Shown here: positions 7,406 through 15,895 of the stretch, in pieces
Layout: each line of letters starts with the position of its first letter
Position numbering within the stretch: position 1 is the stretch's first letter
DNA from: Gemmatimonadaceae bacterium
GTDB lineage: Bacteria > Gemmatimonadota > Gemmatimonadetes > Gemmatimonadales > Gemmatimonadaceae
Assembly: GCA_019637355.1 (NCBI GenBank)
Contig: JAHBVT010000001.1
Location: 868,001-932,000, forward strand
Length of the DNA: 64,000 nt
Reading direction: 5' to 3'
Made by a program: the position numbers and the translations under genes
The notes under the pieces: generated by a model
What the model was told of the DNA's origin: nothing
The model's database searches: none
The model's input: only the letters and a program-made list of their open reading frames with translations

Positions 7406-9247
7406 ATGCGATACGCAACGATTGCGCTCGCCCTCGCGCTCATCAGCGGCGGGGCGGGTGCGCAGACCGACTTCTACAACACCGACCGTGGCCGCCCCCT
7501 GACCGTGGAGGACGCGATGGTCGTCGAACGACGCGCCATCGAACTCCAGCTGATTCCCTTGCGGGTCCAGCGCGTGGGGCCGGGAATGACCGCGTGGGGC
7601 ACGGCCCCGGAAGTCGCCTTCGGCATCCTGCCGCGGACGCAGCTCGAGTTCGCGGCGCCGATCCGCTTCGTGGATCCCGGAGCACTGGGGCGCCCGCTCA
7701 CCGGAGGCGCGGGCCTTGAGGTGGAAGTGCTGCACCAGCTGAATGCGGAGACGCAGCTCTGGCCCGCACTCGCGCTGGGCGCCGGCGTGCACGTGCCGGG
7801 CGGGGCGTTCGCGCCGGCACGCGCGCTGAGCACGGTGCGCGCGGCGGCGACCCGGACCCTGCCCTGGGGGCGTGTGCACCTGAACTACGCGTACACGCCC
7901 GGCGCCGCGCTCACGGCGAGCGACATCGGCGCGGACGAGCCGCGCTGGCTGGGCGGCATCGCCGTGGACCGCACCTTGCCGCTGCGCCAGCTGCTGTTCG
8001 GCTTCGACGTGACGGCGGAAGAGTCGCTCCTCGATGACGGCACCATCACCTGGCGTTCGGGGTTCGGGGTGCGGCGGCAGGTGGCCTCGCGGCTGGCGAT
8101 GGATGCCGGGGTGTTCCGCCGGCTCAGCGGCGGCGCGCCGGAGTGGGGCTTCACGCTCGGCGGTGCCCTGGCATTCGCGCGTCCGCTGCGGACGGTGCCG
8201 CGCCCACGCGGCGTGCCGGTGCGCCCCGCGGCCTCGCAGTGGAGCACCGTGTACGAGCAGTTCTTCCTGCAGGCGCCGCACAACTTCTACTTCCGCCGCA
8301 ACTATCCGGCAGCCGATCGGCTGTTCAACGCCTTCGACTACGGCCACGCAATCTTGTATGAGCTGCTCTGGACGCGGCCGGAGCAGGCGGTCGCGCTGCT
8401 CGAAGGACGAGAGTACGCGAAGCTCACGGGGCGCATCCTGAACCAGCCGCCGCGCCTGCCCGCCGTTGAGGACGCCATCGAGCCGATGTACACGCGCCTC
8501 GCGCCGGAGGCGAAGGCGATGTTCGAGTGGGCCCACCTCCTCCACCGCCAGGTGTACGACGTGTTGGCGGACGAGCGGCTGGACCAGGCGGCCAAGGACC
8601 GCGAGATGGCGCGGCTGGAGGCGTACTACTTCACGCGCCGCGACTTGGCCTTCAGCCGGCATCCTAAGTCGATGGCGCTGATGCAGGAGCAGCCGTACTC
8701 GCTCGCGTTCCGCGAAAACTTCCCGAAGTTCAACGGACTGATCTGGGCGTACCACTGGCTGCAGGTGGGCCTGTACGAGCCGCTGCTCGTGGGCGACGAC
8801 GTCGTCGAACGGCAGGCGGGCGTCGCCGCGACGATCGCGCGGTTCCGGCAGATGACGCTCGACGGGCCGAACAACTACCCCGTCGTGATGCCGATGACCG
8901 CAGCCATCGCGCCGGAGTTCGCGCGGCGGTACCCCACGCTCGCCATCGTCTTCGACAACCTGCATTCGCTGCACGACGTCATCTCCGACATCCTCGCGAA
9001 TCCGAATGTGGCGCGCGAGGCGAAGCGGGCCGAGATCATCAAGGCGGCCTCTGCCTATCGTGACGACACGACCGAGGTGATGACGGTGGAAGCCTGGCTC
9101 CGGATGACGGGGCATATGGGGGTGCAGAATCAAGGCGGCCCGGCCGTGGGATTCCTGCCCGCGCTTCCGACGCCGACGGTCCCCCGCGGCTTCGTGATGC
9201 GGCACGACAAGGACGGCAACCCGATCGGCGAGCATCATCATCACTAG
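7406..9247 (+). CDS. Two-part envelope protein: beta-barrel-like N-half, helical C-half, His-run end
   Basis: 613 residues with a clear signal peptide (MRYATIALALALISGGAGAQ). Residues about 25-265 are alternating amphipathic strands like outer-membrane transporter-type barrels (for example the MetA/phenol-degradation family). Residues about 275-580 are a long helical domain rich in Tyr, Phe and His (NFYFRRNYPAADRLFNAFDYGHA, HLLHRQVYD) with no family I recognise. The protein ends in GEHHHH. The His-rich exported protein just upstream suggests a joint role with metal ions. A strong bidirectional hairpin follows at once. Confidence 0.5.
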   Translation: MRYATIALALALISGGAGAQTDFYNTDRGRPLTVEDAMVVERRAIELQLIPLRVQRVGPGMTAWGTAPEVAFGILPRTQLEFAAPIRFVDPGALGRPLTGGAGLEVEVLHQLNAETQLWPALALGAGVHVPGGAFAPARALSTVRAAATRTLPWGRVHLNYAYTPGAALTASDIGADEPRWLGGIAVDRTLPLRQLLFGFDVTAEESLLDDGTITWRSGFGVRRQVASRLAMDAGVFRRLSGGAPEWGFTLGGALAFARPLRTVPRPRGVPVRPAASQWSTVYEQFFLQAPHNFYFRRNYPAADRLFNAFDYGHAILYELLWTRPEQAVALLEGREYAKLTGRILNQPPRLPAVEDAIEPMYTRLAPEAKAMFEWAHLLHRQVYDVLADERLDQAAKDREMARLEAYYFTRRDLAFSRHPKSMALMQEQPYSLAFRENFPKFNGLIWAYHWLQVGLYEPLLVGDDVVERQAGVAATIARFRQMTLDGPNNYPVVMPMTAAIAPEFARRYPTLAIVFDNLHSLHDVISDILANPNVAREAKRAEIIKAASAYRDDTTEVMTVEAWLRMTGHMGVQNQGGPAVGFLPALPTPTVPRGFVMRHDKDGNPIGEHHHH

Positions 9248-9252
9248 GACGG

Positions 9253-9289
9253 GACGCGGGGTGGCCATCGACGATGGCCACCCCGCGTC
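9253..9289. terminator. Strong bidirectional terminator hairpin
   Basis: A 16-bp perfect stem (from GACGCGGGGTGGCCAT, paired with ATGGCCACCCCGCGTC) with a 5-nt loop separates two convergent genes, ending 5 bp after one and 20 bp before the other. No T-tract on either side, as is common for GC-rich genomes. Confidence 0.65.
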
Positions 9290-9309
9290 GCATCGCCCCC
9301 TGCGCGGCC

Positions 9310-10437
9310 TCAGTACTCGCGGAACATCCGCTGAATCTCGACCGGGTCGCGGCTGCGGGTGAGCGCCAGCATCAACAGGATGCGCGCCTTCTGCGGCGTG
9401 AGGTGCTGCACGCTGATCATCGGCAGGGCAGCACGTTCGGCGACCATCGCGGAATCTTGAGCGGTCACTGGCGCGGCGGCGGAGTCGGGCCGTGCGGGCG
9501 GGGTGAAAAGCTGGGCGGCCGCCACGTTGTCACCCGACGGAAACGCGGCGACGACGAATACGCCGCGGCTGCGCAGGGCGCGGTAGGCCAGCGACTCGTC
9601 ACGCGTGAAGCCCGTCGTGGTGACGACGATGCCGGCCGGGAGCGAGTCGAACTGCGGCCCCGTGCCACCAGGGAACGACACCGTCATCTCAACCCGAGGC
9701 AATGCCTCGACCCCGACGAGGTCGAACTCGCTGCGTGGCCCTCGACGGCGCACCGGTGCAAAAAAGAACTCGGGGCCGCCGGTTCCGACGACGCCGAGCA
9801 TCCCCATCTCGCCGCCTTCGAACCCGCCGACGCGCTGATAGTGTTTGCGCACCTCGCGCGCCGAGATGATGCGGTCATCCATCACGACCAGCACGCCCTT
9901 GCCGGGTGCCTGCGGCGAGACCGCCGTGCGCACCGCCGCGAGCAGGTTCATCGGACCGTCGGGGCTGATGCCGGTGGCCGGGCGCTGTGCCCCGACCATC
10001 ACGACGGGCTTCTCTGACCGCACGGTGAGGTACAGGAAGAACGCCGTCTCCTCGAGCCGGTCGGTGCCGTGCGTGACCACCACACCGGCGAGGTCGTTGC
10101 GCGTGCGGAGCACCTCATTGATGCGCCGCGAGAGTGCCACCCATTGCACCGGCGTGATGGCGGTGCTCGCCACGTTCGAGAACTGCTCAGTCTCCACGCG
10201 TGCGTGGCGGGCGAGCTCGGGCACTGACGCGATGATCTGCTCGGCCGTGAGGGTCCCGGCGCGGTAGCCGCCGAGCGTCCCGGGCGCCTGCTGGACGCCG
10301 GCGATCGTCCCGCCGGTCGCGATGACCAGCACCTTGGGCAGGCTGGCCGTGTCGGCCCGCGCCTGCGCGTTGGCGGGCGCGACGGGGGCGACGAGCATCA
10401 GCACGAGCGTGGCAAGGCGCAGCGTCGGCATTGGCAT
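9310..10437 (-). CDS. Exported type II L-asparaginase
   Basis: Hydrolyses asparagine to aspartate and ammonia, here probably in the periplasm. Starting at the ATG at 10437 the 375-residue protein has a signal peptide (LVLMLVAPVAPANAQA). The frame stays open upstream but that part is not export-like. Both catalytic Thr motifs are intact: VIATGGTIAG near residue 40 and VVTHGTDRLEETAFFL near 115. The conserved GAQRP and SPDGPMNLL segments are present. It shares an upstream region of 124 bp with the divergent response regulator. Confidence 0.93.
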   Translation of the reverse strand: MPMPTLRLATLVLMLVAPVAPANAQARADTASLPKVLVIATGGTIAGVQQAPGTLGGYRAGTLTAEQIIASVPELARHARVETEQFSNVASTAITPVQWVALSRRINEVLRTRNDLAGVVVTHGTDRLEETAFFLYLTVRSEKPVVMVGAQRPATGISPDGPMNLLAAVRTAVSPQAPGKGVLVVMDDRIISAREVRKHYQRVGGFEGGEMGMLGVVGTGGPEFFFAPVRRRGPRSEFDLVGVEALPRVEMTVSFPGGTGPQFDSLPAGIVVTTTGFTRDESLAYRALRSRGVFVVAAFPSGDNVAAAQLFTPPARPDSAAAPVTAQDSAMVAERAALPMISVQHLTPQKARILLMLALTRSRDPVEIQRMFREY

Positions 10438-10489
10438 CAGGGCAAATGGGGGGACGGGGACGGCGGCTCGGGAGGACAATCTAGCGCGG

Positions 10490-10504
10490 TAGGGGATTCC
10501 CCTA
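10490..10504. promoter_or_regulatory. 15-bp inverted repeat, candidate operator
   Basis: TAGGGGA-T-TCCCCTA is a perfect 7-bp inverted repeat around one base. It lies between the divergent asparaginase and response-regulator genes, 57 bp before the regulator start. A LuxR/NarL-type dimer could bind such a site, so autoregulation is possible. Confidence 0.4.
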
Positions 10505-10561
10505 GTAAAAATCCGCCTAAGCTTTATGGTGGCCACCCCTCCTTCCGGTGAGCTTCACGCT

Positions 10562-11221
10562 ATGTCTGACGACCTGATTCGCGTAATCCTCGCCGACGAC
10601 CACAGCGTCGTCCGAGCTGGCCTCAAGGCCGTGCTCGGAGCCGCCAAGGATATGCACGTCGTCGGGGAAGCAGCCAGCGGCCCCGAGGCGGTCGCGATGG
10701 CTGAGCGCCTGAAGCCTCACGTGGTGGTGATGGACCTCTCGATCGGCGAAGTGGACGGTGGGCAGGCCACGAAGATGCTGATCGAAAAGGGCATCCCCTC
10801 CAAAGTGCTGATCCTGACGATGCACCCCGAGGAGGAGTACCTGGTGCCGATGCTGGAGGCCGGCGCGAGTGGCTTCCTGCCCAAGACCGCCCCGGACCGC
10901 GAGCTGCTCGACGCGGTGCGCACGGTGGCGCGCGGCGAGGTGTACGTCCGCGCCGAGGCCGCACGCATCTTGGCCAAGGGCTACCAGCGCAAGGATCCGA
11001 TGCACGAGGACCGCACGCGTTACGAGCGGCTGACGGAGCGCGAGCGCGACGTGCTGCGCCTGACGGCGCAGGGCTACAGCGCGCCGGAGATCGGCGAGCG
11101 GCTGTTCATCTCGCCCAAGACGGTGGACACGTACAAGCAGCGGATCCAGGACAAGCTCGGCCTCAGCCATCGGCACGAGTACGTGCAGTTCGCGCTGCGC
11201 CTCGGCCTGCTGCACGCCTAG
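10562..11221 (+). CDS. NarL/FixJ-type response regulator
   Basis: 219 residues. The receiver domain (about 6-122) has the acidic pair DDH at 12-14, phosphoacceptor Asp58 in VVVMDLS and the switch Lys in GFLPKTAP. The C-terminal LuxR-type HTH (about 155-205) reads LTERERDVLRLTAQGYSAPE, then the recognition helix SPKTVDTYKQRI. The ATG at 10562 is preferred over one at 10526 because it starts directly at the receiver. A histidine kinase follows after a perfect hairpin. Its H-box is of the classical HisKA class rather than the HisKA_3 class usual for NarL partners, so pairing is not certain. Confidence 0.92.
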   Translation: MSDDLIRVILADDHSVVRAGLKAVLGAAKDMHVVGEAASGPEAVAMAERLKPHVVVMDLSIGEVDGGQATKMLIEKGIPSKVLILTMHPEEEYLVPMLEAGASGFLPKTAPDRELLDAVRTVARGEVYVRAEAARILAKGYQRKDPMHEDRTRYERLTERERDVLRLTAQGYSAPEIGERLFISPKTVDTYKQRIQDKLGLSHRHEYVQFALRLGLLHA

Positions 11222-11242
11222 CAGCCGGACGGCACAGCACTC

Positions 11243-11280
11243 GACGGCGCGCGCCCCGATTCCCCGGGGCGCGCGCCGTC
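11243..11280. terminator. Perfect 16-bp hairpin between regulator and kinase genes
   Basis: GACGGCGCGCGCCCCG pairs perfectly with CGGGGCGCGCGCCGTC around the loop ATTCCC. It begins 21 bp after the regulator stop and ends 13 bp before the kinase start. No T-tract follows. It could terminate or attenuate, giving more regulator than kinase transcript. Confidence 0.5.
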
Positions 11281-11293
11281 GGCATATTCCGCG

Positions 11294-13141
11294 ATGATGG
11301 TCTCCACGCAATCCAAGCTCCGGTTCATCGTCGGCGCAGGCGTCCTCTCGCTGCTGCTCATCGGCAGCGTGACGCTCGAGGCCACGCGCCGCGCGATGCA
11401 CGGCGGGTCCGAGGATCCGGCGCTGCGCCTGGCGCAGGCGCTGGTGATCATCCTGATGATCCTCGCGGTGGTGCTGGCCTGGCTGGCTTACGCCAGCCTG
11501 CACGACGACCTCGTGAAGCGCGCCGAGGTGGAGTTGGCGTTGCGCGCGTCGGAGGCCAAGTTCTCGGGCATCCTCGAGATCGCCGCCGACGCCATCATCT
11601 CGGTGGACGACCGGCAGCGCATCATCCACTACAACTCGGGCGCCGAGCGCATCTTCGGGTGGACCTCGGCGGAGGCGTTGGGCCGCGAGCTGTCGTTCCT
11701 GCTGCCGCAGCGGCACCGCAGCACGCACGCGCAGCACGTGCAGGGCTTCGGCGGGTCGTCCGACCGGGCCCGCCAGATGGGCGAGCGCCGCGCCATCGCA
11801 GGCTTGCGGCGGGACGGCTCGGAGTTTCCGGCCGAGGCTTCCATCTCCAAACTCGTTCTCGCGAGCGGCGAGCGCATCTACACCGTGCTGCTGCGGGACG
11901 TTACCGACCGGCGGCAGAAGGAAGAGGCGCAGCGACAACTGACGCACGCGGTCTCCGTGCTGGGCGAAACGCTCGACGTGAGCGCGACCGAGCGCTCGAT
12001 TGTACAGTTGCCGTTGGGCTGGCTGGGTGATGGAGCGATGCTGGTGGTGTTCTCGGGCGGGCAGAAGATGCGTCGCGTGCCGGCGCGGCCGGAGGGGAAC
12101 CCCGCGTTGGAGGCGGCGCTGGCCCGCTTGGCGGAACGCGACATCGATATGGACTCGCCGTCGCGGGTGGTCGACGTGTTGCGCCGTGGCGAGGTAGAGG
12201 ACGTCCCCGAGGTCACCGAAGAATGGCTGGAGGCGCACAGCAGCGACCGCGACGAACTCGACCGGCAGCGCGCCGTGGGGATGCGCTCGTTGCTGCTGCT
12301 GCCGCTTGTGGCGCGCGAGCACGTGCTGGGCGTGCTCAAGATCTTCCGTGCAGAGGCGTCGCGTCCGTTCACGGAGGCGGAGAAGGAGATTGCGGCTGAG
12401 TTGGCGTTGCGTGCGGCGTTCGCGTTGGACAACGCCCGTCTCTACGAGACGGCGCAGCAGGCGACCATCGCGCGCGACCACGCCTTGGGCGTGGTGTCGC
12501 ACGACCTGCGCAATCCGATCTCCGCGATCGGGATGTGCGCGCGCGCCTTGCTGAGCGCGACGGCGGCGGACGATACCGAGCGCCGCGGGCTCGTCACGAC
12601 TATCGTGGATTCCACCGAGCTGACGCAGCGGATGATTCGGGACCTGCTCGACGTCGCGAGCATTGAGCTCGGCCGCCTGGCGGTGGAGCGGCGCTTCGTG
12701 GCCGTACCGGCCGCGCTGGAGCGGGCGCTGGAGCTGTTCCGCCGCGACGCCGCCGAGCGGGGCGTGGCACTGCTTCTCGAGCCGCTTCCCGACCTGCCCG
12801 GCGTGCTTGGCGACGAGGAGCGCATCGTCCAGGTGCTGGCGAACCTGCTCGGCAACGCCCTGCGCTTCACCGACCGCGGAGGCAGCGTACACGTCGGCGC
12901 ACGTCGGAGCAGGCACGCGGTCGAGATCTCCGTGCGCGACACCGGCGCGGGGATTCCGCCCGGCGAGTTGCCACGGATCTTCGAGCGCTACTGGACGGTG
13001 CGGCGCAACGCGCCCAAGGGCGGCACCGGACTTGGGCTGGCAATCGCGCGCGGCATCGTCGAGGCGCACGGCGGACGCCTCTGGGCGGAGAGCGTGGTGG
13101 GCAAGGGCAGCACGTTCCGCTTCACCGTGCCGGTCGGCTGA
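11294..13141 (+). CDS. Membrane sensor histidine kinase (PAS-GAF-HisKA-HATPase)
   Basis: 615 residues. Two membrane helices (about 10-28 and 48-68) enclose a very short periplasmic loop, so sensing is probably cytoplasmic or intramembrane. A PAS domain follows (about 85-205, ILEIAADAIISVDDRQRIIH). A GAF-like region spans about 220-385. HisKA carries the phosphorylated His403 in VVSHDLRNPIS. HATPase_c (about 500-613) shows NLLGNALRF, DTGAGIPPGELPRIFERYW and GGTGLGLAIARGIVEAHGG. The start is one of two adjacent ATGs. The 3' end overlaps the convergent glycosyltransferase by 20 bp. Confidence 0.93.
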   Translation: MMVSTQSKLRFIVGAGVLSLLLIGSVTLEATRRAMHGGSEDPALRLAQALVIILMILAVVLAWLAYASLHDDLVKRAEVELALRASEAKFSGILEIAADAIISVDDRQRIIHYNSGAERIFGWTSAEALGRELSFLLPQRHRSTHAQHVQGFGGSSDRARQMGERRAIAGLRRDGSEFPAEASISKLVLASGERIYTVLLRDVTDRRQKEEAQRQLTHAVSVLGETLDVSATERSIVQLPLGWLGDGAMLVVFSGGQKMRRVPARPEGNPALEAALARLAERDIDMDSPSRVVDVLRRGEVEDVPEVTEEWLEAHSSDRDELDRQRAVGMRSLLLLPLVAREHVLGVLKIFRAEASRPFTEAEKEIAAELALRAAFALDNARLYETAQQATIARDHALGVVSHDLRNPISAIGMCARALLSATAADDTERRGLVTTIVDSTELTQRMIRDLLDVASIELGRLAVERRFVAVPAALERALELFRRDAAERGVALLLEPLPDLPGVLGDEERIVQVLANLLGNALRFTDRGGSVHVGARRSRHAVEISVRDTGAGIPPGELPRIFERYWTVRRNAPKGGTGLGLAIARGIVEAHGGRLWAESVVGKGSTFRFTVPVG

Positions 13142-14279
13142 GCACCTCGCGGTACGACTGGTCGAGCCGGTCCATCTCGTGCTCCCAGGTGCGCTGCTCC
13201 GCGGTGGCGCGGGCGCCTTCACGCAATCGCAGCTGCAGGTCGCGGTCGGCGACGAGCCGGCGCATCGCGGCGACGCAGGCATCTACGTCCATCGCGGCGT
13301 AGGCGAGCCCGTTCCCCTCGTGCCGTAGGTGATCGGCCACCCCACCGGCGGGCGCCGCGATCACCGGCGTGCCTGCCGCCATCGCCTCGAGCACGACGAG
13401 GCCGAGCGTTTCGGTGGTGCTTGCGAAGAGGAAGGCGTCGGCACTGGCGTAGAGCGCCGGCAACTCGCGCTGACGGTCGAGGTTGCCGAGGAAGGTCACC
13501 GAACGCGGCGCGCGTGCCTTGAGTCGTTCGAGGCTCGGGCCTGCGCCGGCGACCACGAATCGGACGGCGGTCTCTCCAAGCTCCCGTTCGAGCTTGCCGA
13601 AGGCGTCGAGCAGGACCTCCACGCCCTTCTCCGGGGCGAGCCGTCCCACGTGCAGGAACGTGAAGGCATTGCCGAGGGAGAGACGCTGCCGCAACGTCAT
13701 CGATCGCTTGGCCGGGTGAAACAGGACGTCGTCCACGCCGCGCCCCCAGACCTCCACATCCGCAAGGCCGAGCGCGAGGAGATCCGCGCGCGACGGCGCT
13801 GAGGGCGTGAAGATGCGTGCGGCATTGGAGTGGAAGCGCCGGATCCAGCGCTGCACCGGCTTCTTGAGGAAAGGCACGCCGTACGAAGCCGTGTACTTCG
13901 CGAAGTCCGTGTGGTACGAGGTGGTGACGACGATGCCGCGGTCGAGCGCGGCGCGCTGGCCCATCCGCCCGATGACGAACTCCGTTGCGCTGTGGACGAC
14001 GTCGGGCCGGAAGCGGTGGACGACGTCGCGCACGGTGCGTCGTGCCGGCGCCGCGAGCCGGATGTCGCGGTACCCGGGGAGCGGAACCGACGGGATGGAC
14101 GTGACGTGCTCGGCCGCGAGTCCGGGCGCAAACACGGCAGGCTGGTCGTCGGGATAGCGCGGCGCGATGACCTCGACGTCCCAACCGCGGGCGCGCAGTC
14201 CTTGCACGGAAAGCGCGGTGACGACGCTGACGCCGTTGACCTGCGGGGGATAGGTGTCGGTGCAGAAGAGGATGCGCAT
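13122..14279 (-). CDS. GT4-family glycosyltransferase
   Basis: 385 residues from the ATG at 14279, where the Rossmann strand begins (MRILFCTDTYPPQVNGVS). The frame is open further upstream but without homology-like sequence. Retaining GT-B signatures: HVGRLAPEKGVEVLLDAF, then the SADAFLFASTTETLGLVVLEAMAAG motif with the EX7E pair. Closest in style to MgtA/SqdX/PimB-type enzymes that add a sugar to diacylglycerol or phosphatidylinositol. It diverges from a phosphodiesterase/PAP2/GT4 gene set whose last member is a paralogue, suggesting one glycolipid locus. Confidence 0.88.
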   Translation of the reverse strand: MRILFCTDTYPPQVNGVSVVTALSVQGLRARGWDVEVIAPRYPDDQPAVFAPGLAAEHVTSIPSVPLPGYRDIRLAAPARRTVRDVVHRFRPDVVHSATEFVIGRMGQRAALDRGIVVTTSYHTDFAKYTASYGVPFLKKPVQRWIRRFHSNAARIFTPSAPSRADLLALGLADVEVWGRGVDDVLFHPAKRSMTLRQRLSLGNAFTFLHVGRLAPEKGVEVLLDAFGKLERELGETAVRFVVAGAGPSLERLKARAPRSVTFLGNLDRQRELPALYASADAFLFASTTETLGLVVLEAMAAGTPVIAAPAGGVADHLRHEGNGLAYAAMDVDACVAAMRRLVADRDLQLRLREGARATAEQRTWEHEMDRLDQSYREVLSRPAR

Positions 14280-14302
14280 TGCGCTGGAGTCTCGCGGAAT
14301 CG

Positions 14303-14320
14303 CGTCACCGAAAGGTGACG
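14303..14320. promoter_or_regulatory. GAAA-tetraloop hairpin in divergent intergenic region
   Basis: CGTCACC-GAAA-GGTGACG is a perfect 7-bp stem with a GNRA tetraloop. An imperfect second copy of its centre (TGACCGAAAGGAGACC) occurs about 40 bp further. Both lie in the 169-bp region between the divergent glycosyltransferase and phosphodiesterase genes. Role unknown. Confidence 0.35.
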
Positions 14321-14448
14321 GCACGGTCACGGCTAGGCGAGCCCGTTTCGCGCGCGTGACCGAAAGGAGACCGCGCCGTCGGGTGGCTGTCGCCGAGCGC
14401 CTCGATCGTTGGGGTGTTCGCCGACCCTCCCACCCCGAGGTCTGCCGT

Positions 14449-15294
14449 ATGCGAGAGACTCCCGTTCGCCGTGTGGTGCTGGTCGTGCTCGATGGCTTGC
14501 GCCCCGATGCCATCCCGCGCTTTCGTCTGCCGCACCTCAGCGCGCTCGCGGCGCGCAGCGCGTTCACGATGCGGGCACGCACCGTGCTGCCCAGCGTGAC
14601 GGCCTGCGCTATGGCCTCGCTGCTCACCGGGGCGGCCCCGGAGCGCCACGGCCTGCAGAGCGATCGTTTCCACCTTCCGCGTCGCAGCGGCCCTCTGCAT
14701 CCGCTGCCGCAGCTACTCGCCGAGCACCAGATGCCGACCTCGGCGCACCTGGCGGCGATGCCCCTGCTGTTCAGCGGTATCGCACACCGCATCGCAGCGC
14801 GCCTGGGCATCGCGCACTCACGGTTCCGCGGACACGGCTGCACGGAGATCCACGCCGGCGCACGCAGCGCCCTCCGGGAGCAGCGTCGCGGGCTGATCTT
14901 CCAGCACTGGCCGGACGCCGACCGGGCTGGGCACGCGCACGGGTGGATGTCCGACGCCTACGCGCGCGCCGCCTGGGAGATGGACGCGACGCTCGGGACG
15001 CTCTTGGGCGATGTGGATCTCAACGATCCGGCCACGCTCCTCATCGCGCTGGCGGATCACGGCGGTGGTGGCGCCGTACCGGACCACCACGACAGCGTGC
15101 ACCCGCTGGATACCACCATCCCGCTGTTTCTTGCCGGCGGTGCCGTGCGCCGCGGCGAGCTGCCGGCGGGACGCTCCCTGCTGGACGTGCCGGCGACGGT
15201 ATGCTGGGCGCTGGGCATCCCGCAGCCAGAGAGCTTTGCCGGACAACCGCTGACGATGGCGTTCGAGACGGCCGCCCTCGTCGCCGCCGCGTAG
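14449..15294 (+). CDS. Alkaline phosphatase-superfamily phosphodiesterase
   Basis: 281 residues of the type I phosphodiesterase/nucleotide pyrophosphatase family. Metal ligands appear in order: Asp in VVLDGLRPDAI (residue about 14), the Thr nucleophile region in PSVTACAMASLLTGAAP, HWPDADRAGHAHGW (Asp and two His), LIALADHGGGG, and HHDSVHP near the C-terminus. No signal peptide from the ATG at 14449, so a cytoplasmic enzyme is likely. It precedes PAP2 by 70 bp. In this setting a role in releasing a phosphorylated headgroup or lipid precursor is inferred. Confidence 0.85.
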   Translation: MRETPVRRVVLVVLDGLRPDAIPRFRLPHLSALAARSAFTMRARTVLPSVTACAMASLLTGAAPERHGLQSDRFHLPRRSGPLHPLPQLLAEHQMPTSAHLAAMPLLFSGIAHRIAARLGIAHSRFRGHGCTEIHAGARSALREQRRGLIFQHWPDADRAGHAHGWMSDAYARAAWEMDATLGTLLGDVDLNDPATLLIALADHGGGGAVPDHHDSVHPLDTTIPLFLAGGAVRRGELPAGRSLLDVPATVCWALGIPQPESFAGQPLTMAFETAALVAAA

Positions 15295-15364
15295 CCCGGC
15301 CGTTACGAGTCCGTTTCCTCGCCGACAGTCCCCTGCGACACGCCTCCACGAGACTGGAGTCACG

Positions 15365-15895
15365 ATGATGCGAGCCCCTCTGATCACCCGCCTCGACGCC
15401 CGAGACCGCGCGCTGTTCCTGCGCTGGGTCATCGGCGACCACACGCCCCGTCGCGTGACGCGGGCGTGGACGCTGCTCACGCACGTGGGCGGTGCACGGG
15501 TGAGCATCTTGGCGGTGCTGCTCCCGATGCTCCTCGCGCCGGCGGCGTTCCAGATGGTCGCGATCAAGGCCGCGTGGGCGCTGACGCTGTCGCACCTCGT
15601 GGTACAGGTCATCAAGCGCGGCGTGCTGCGCGAGCGTCCTTCGGTGCGCGTGGTCGAGCAGACGCACGTGGCGGTGCCGGACAAGTTCTCGTTCCCGAGC
15701 GGGCACTCCTGCGCGGTGATGAGCGTGGCCTTCGTCTACGCGGCGGCCTACCCCGCCTTCGCCTGGCCGCTGCTGCTGCTCTCCGGGCTCGTCGGCTGGT
15801 CGCGGGTGCGGCTCGGCGTGCACTACCCCGGCGACGTGCTCGCCGGACAGGCGATCGCCATCGGCACGGGGCTCGCCGTCCTCGCGTTCTGGTGA
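15365..15895 (+). CDS. PAP2-family membrane phosphatase
   Basis: 176-residue membrane protein with the three PAP2 active-site motifs: KRGVLRERP (about 84-92), FPSGHS (about 112-117, His acid) and SRVRLGVHYPGD (about 145-156, nucleophile His). Four or five hydrophobic helices. Substrates of the family include phosphatidic acid, phosphatidylglycerol phosphate and undecaprenyl pyrophosphate. The stop overlaps the GTG of the next gene (GTGA), so the two are translationally coupled; this favours a lipid substrate shared with that glycosyltransferase. Confidence 0.93.
   Translation: MMRAPLITRLDARDRALFLRWVIGDHTPRRVTRAWTLLTHVGGARVSILAVLLPMLLAPAAFQMVAIKAAWALTLSHLVVQVIKRGVLRERPSVRVVEQTHVAVPDKFSFPSGHSCAVMSVAFVYAAAYPAFAWPLLLLSGLVGWSRVRLGVHYPGDVLAGQAIAIGTGLAVLAFW

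Noticed and set aside
10517-13282. 921-codon minus-strand open frame over the response regulator and kinase
   Set aside because: Antisense shadow of two genes with clear domains; composition is His/Arg/Leu-rich without recognisable motifs.
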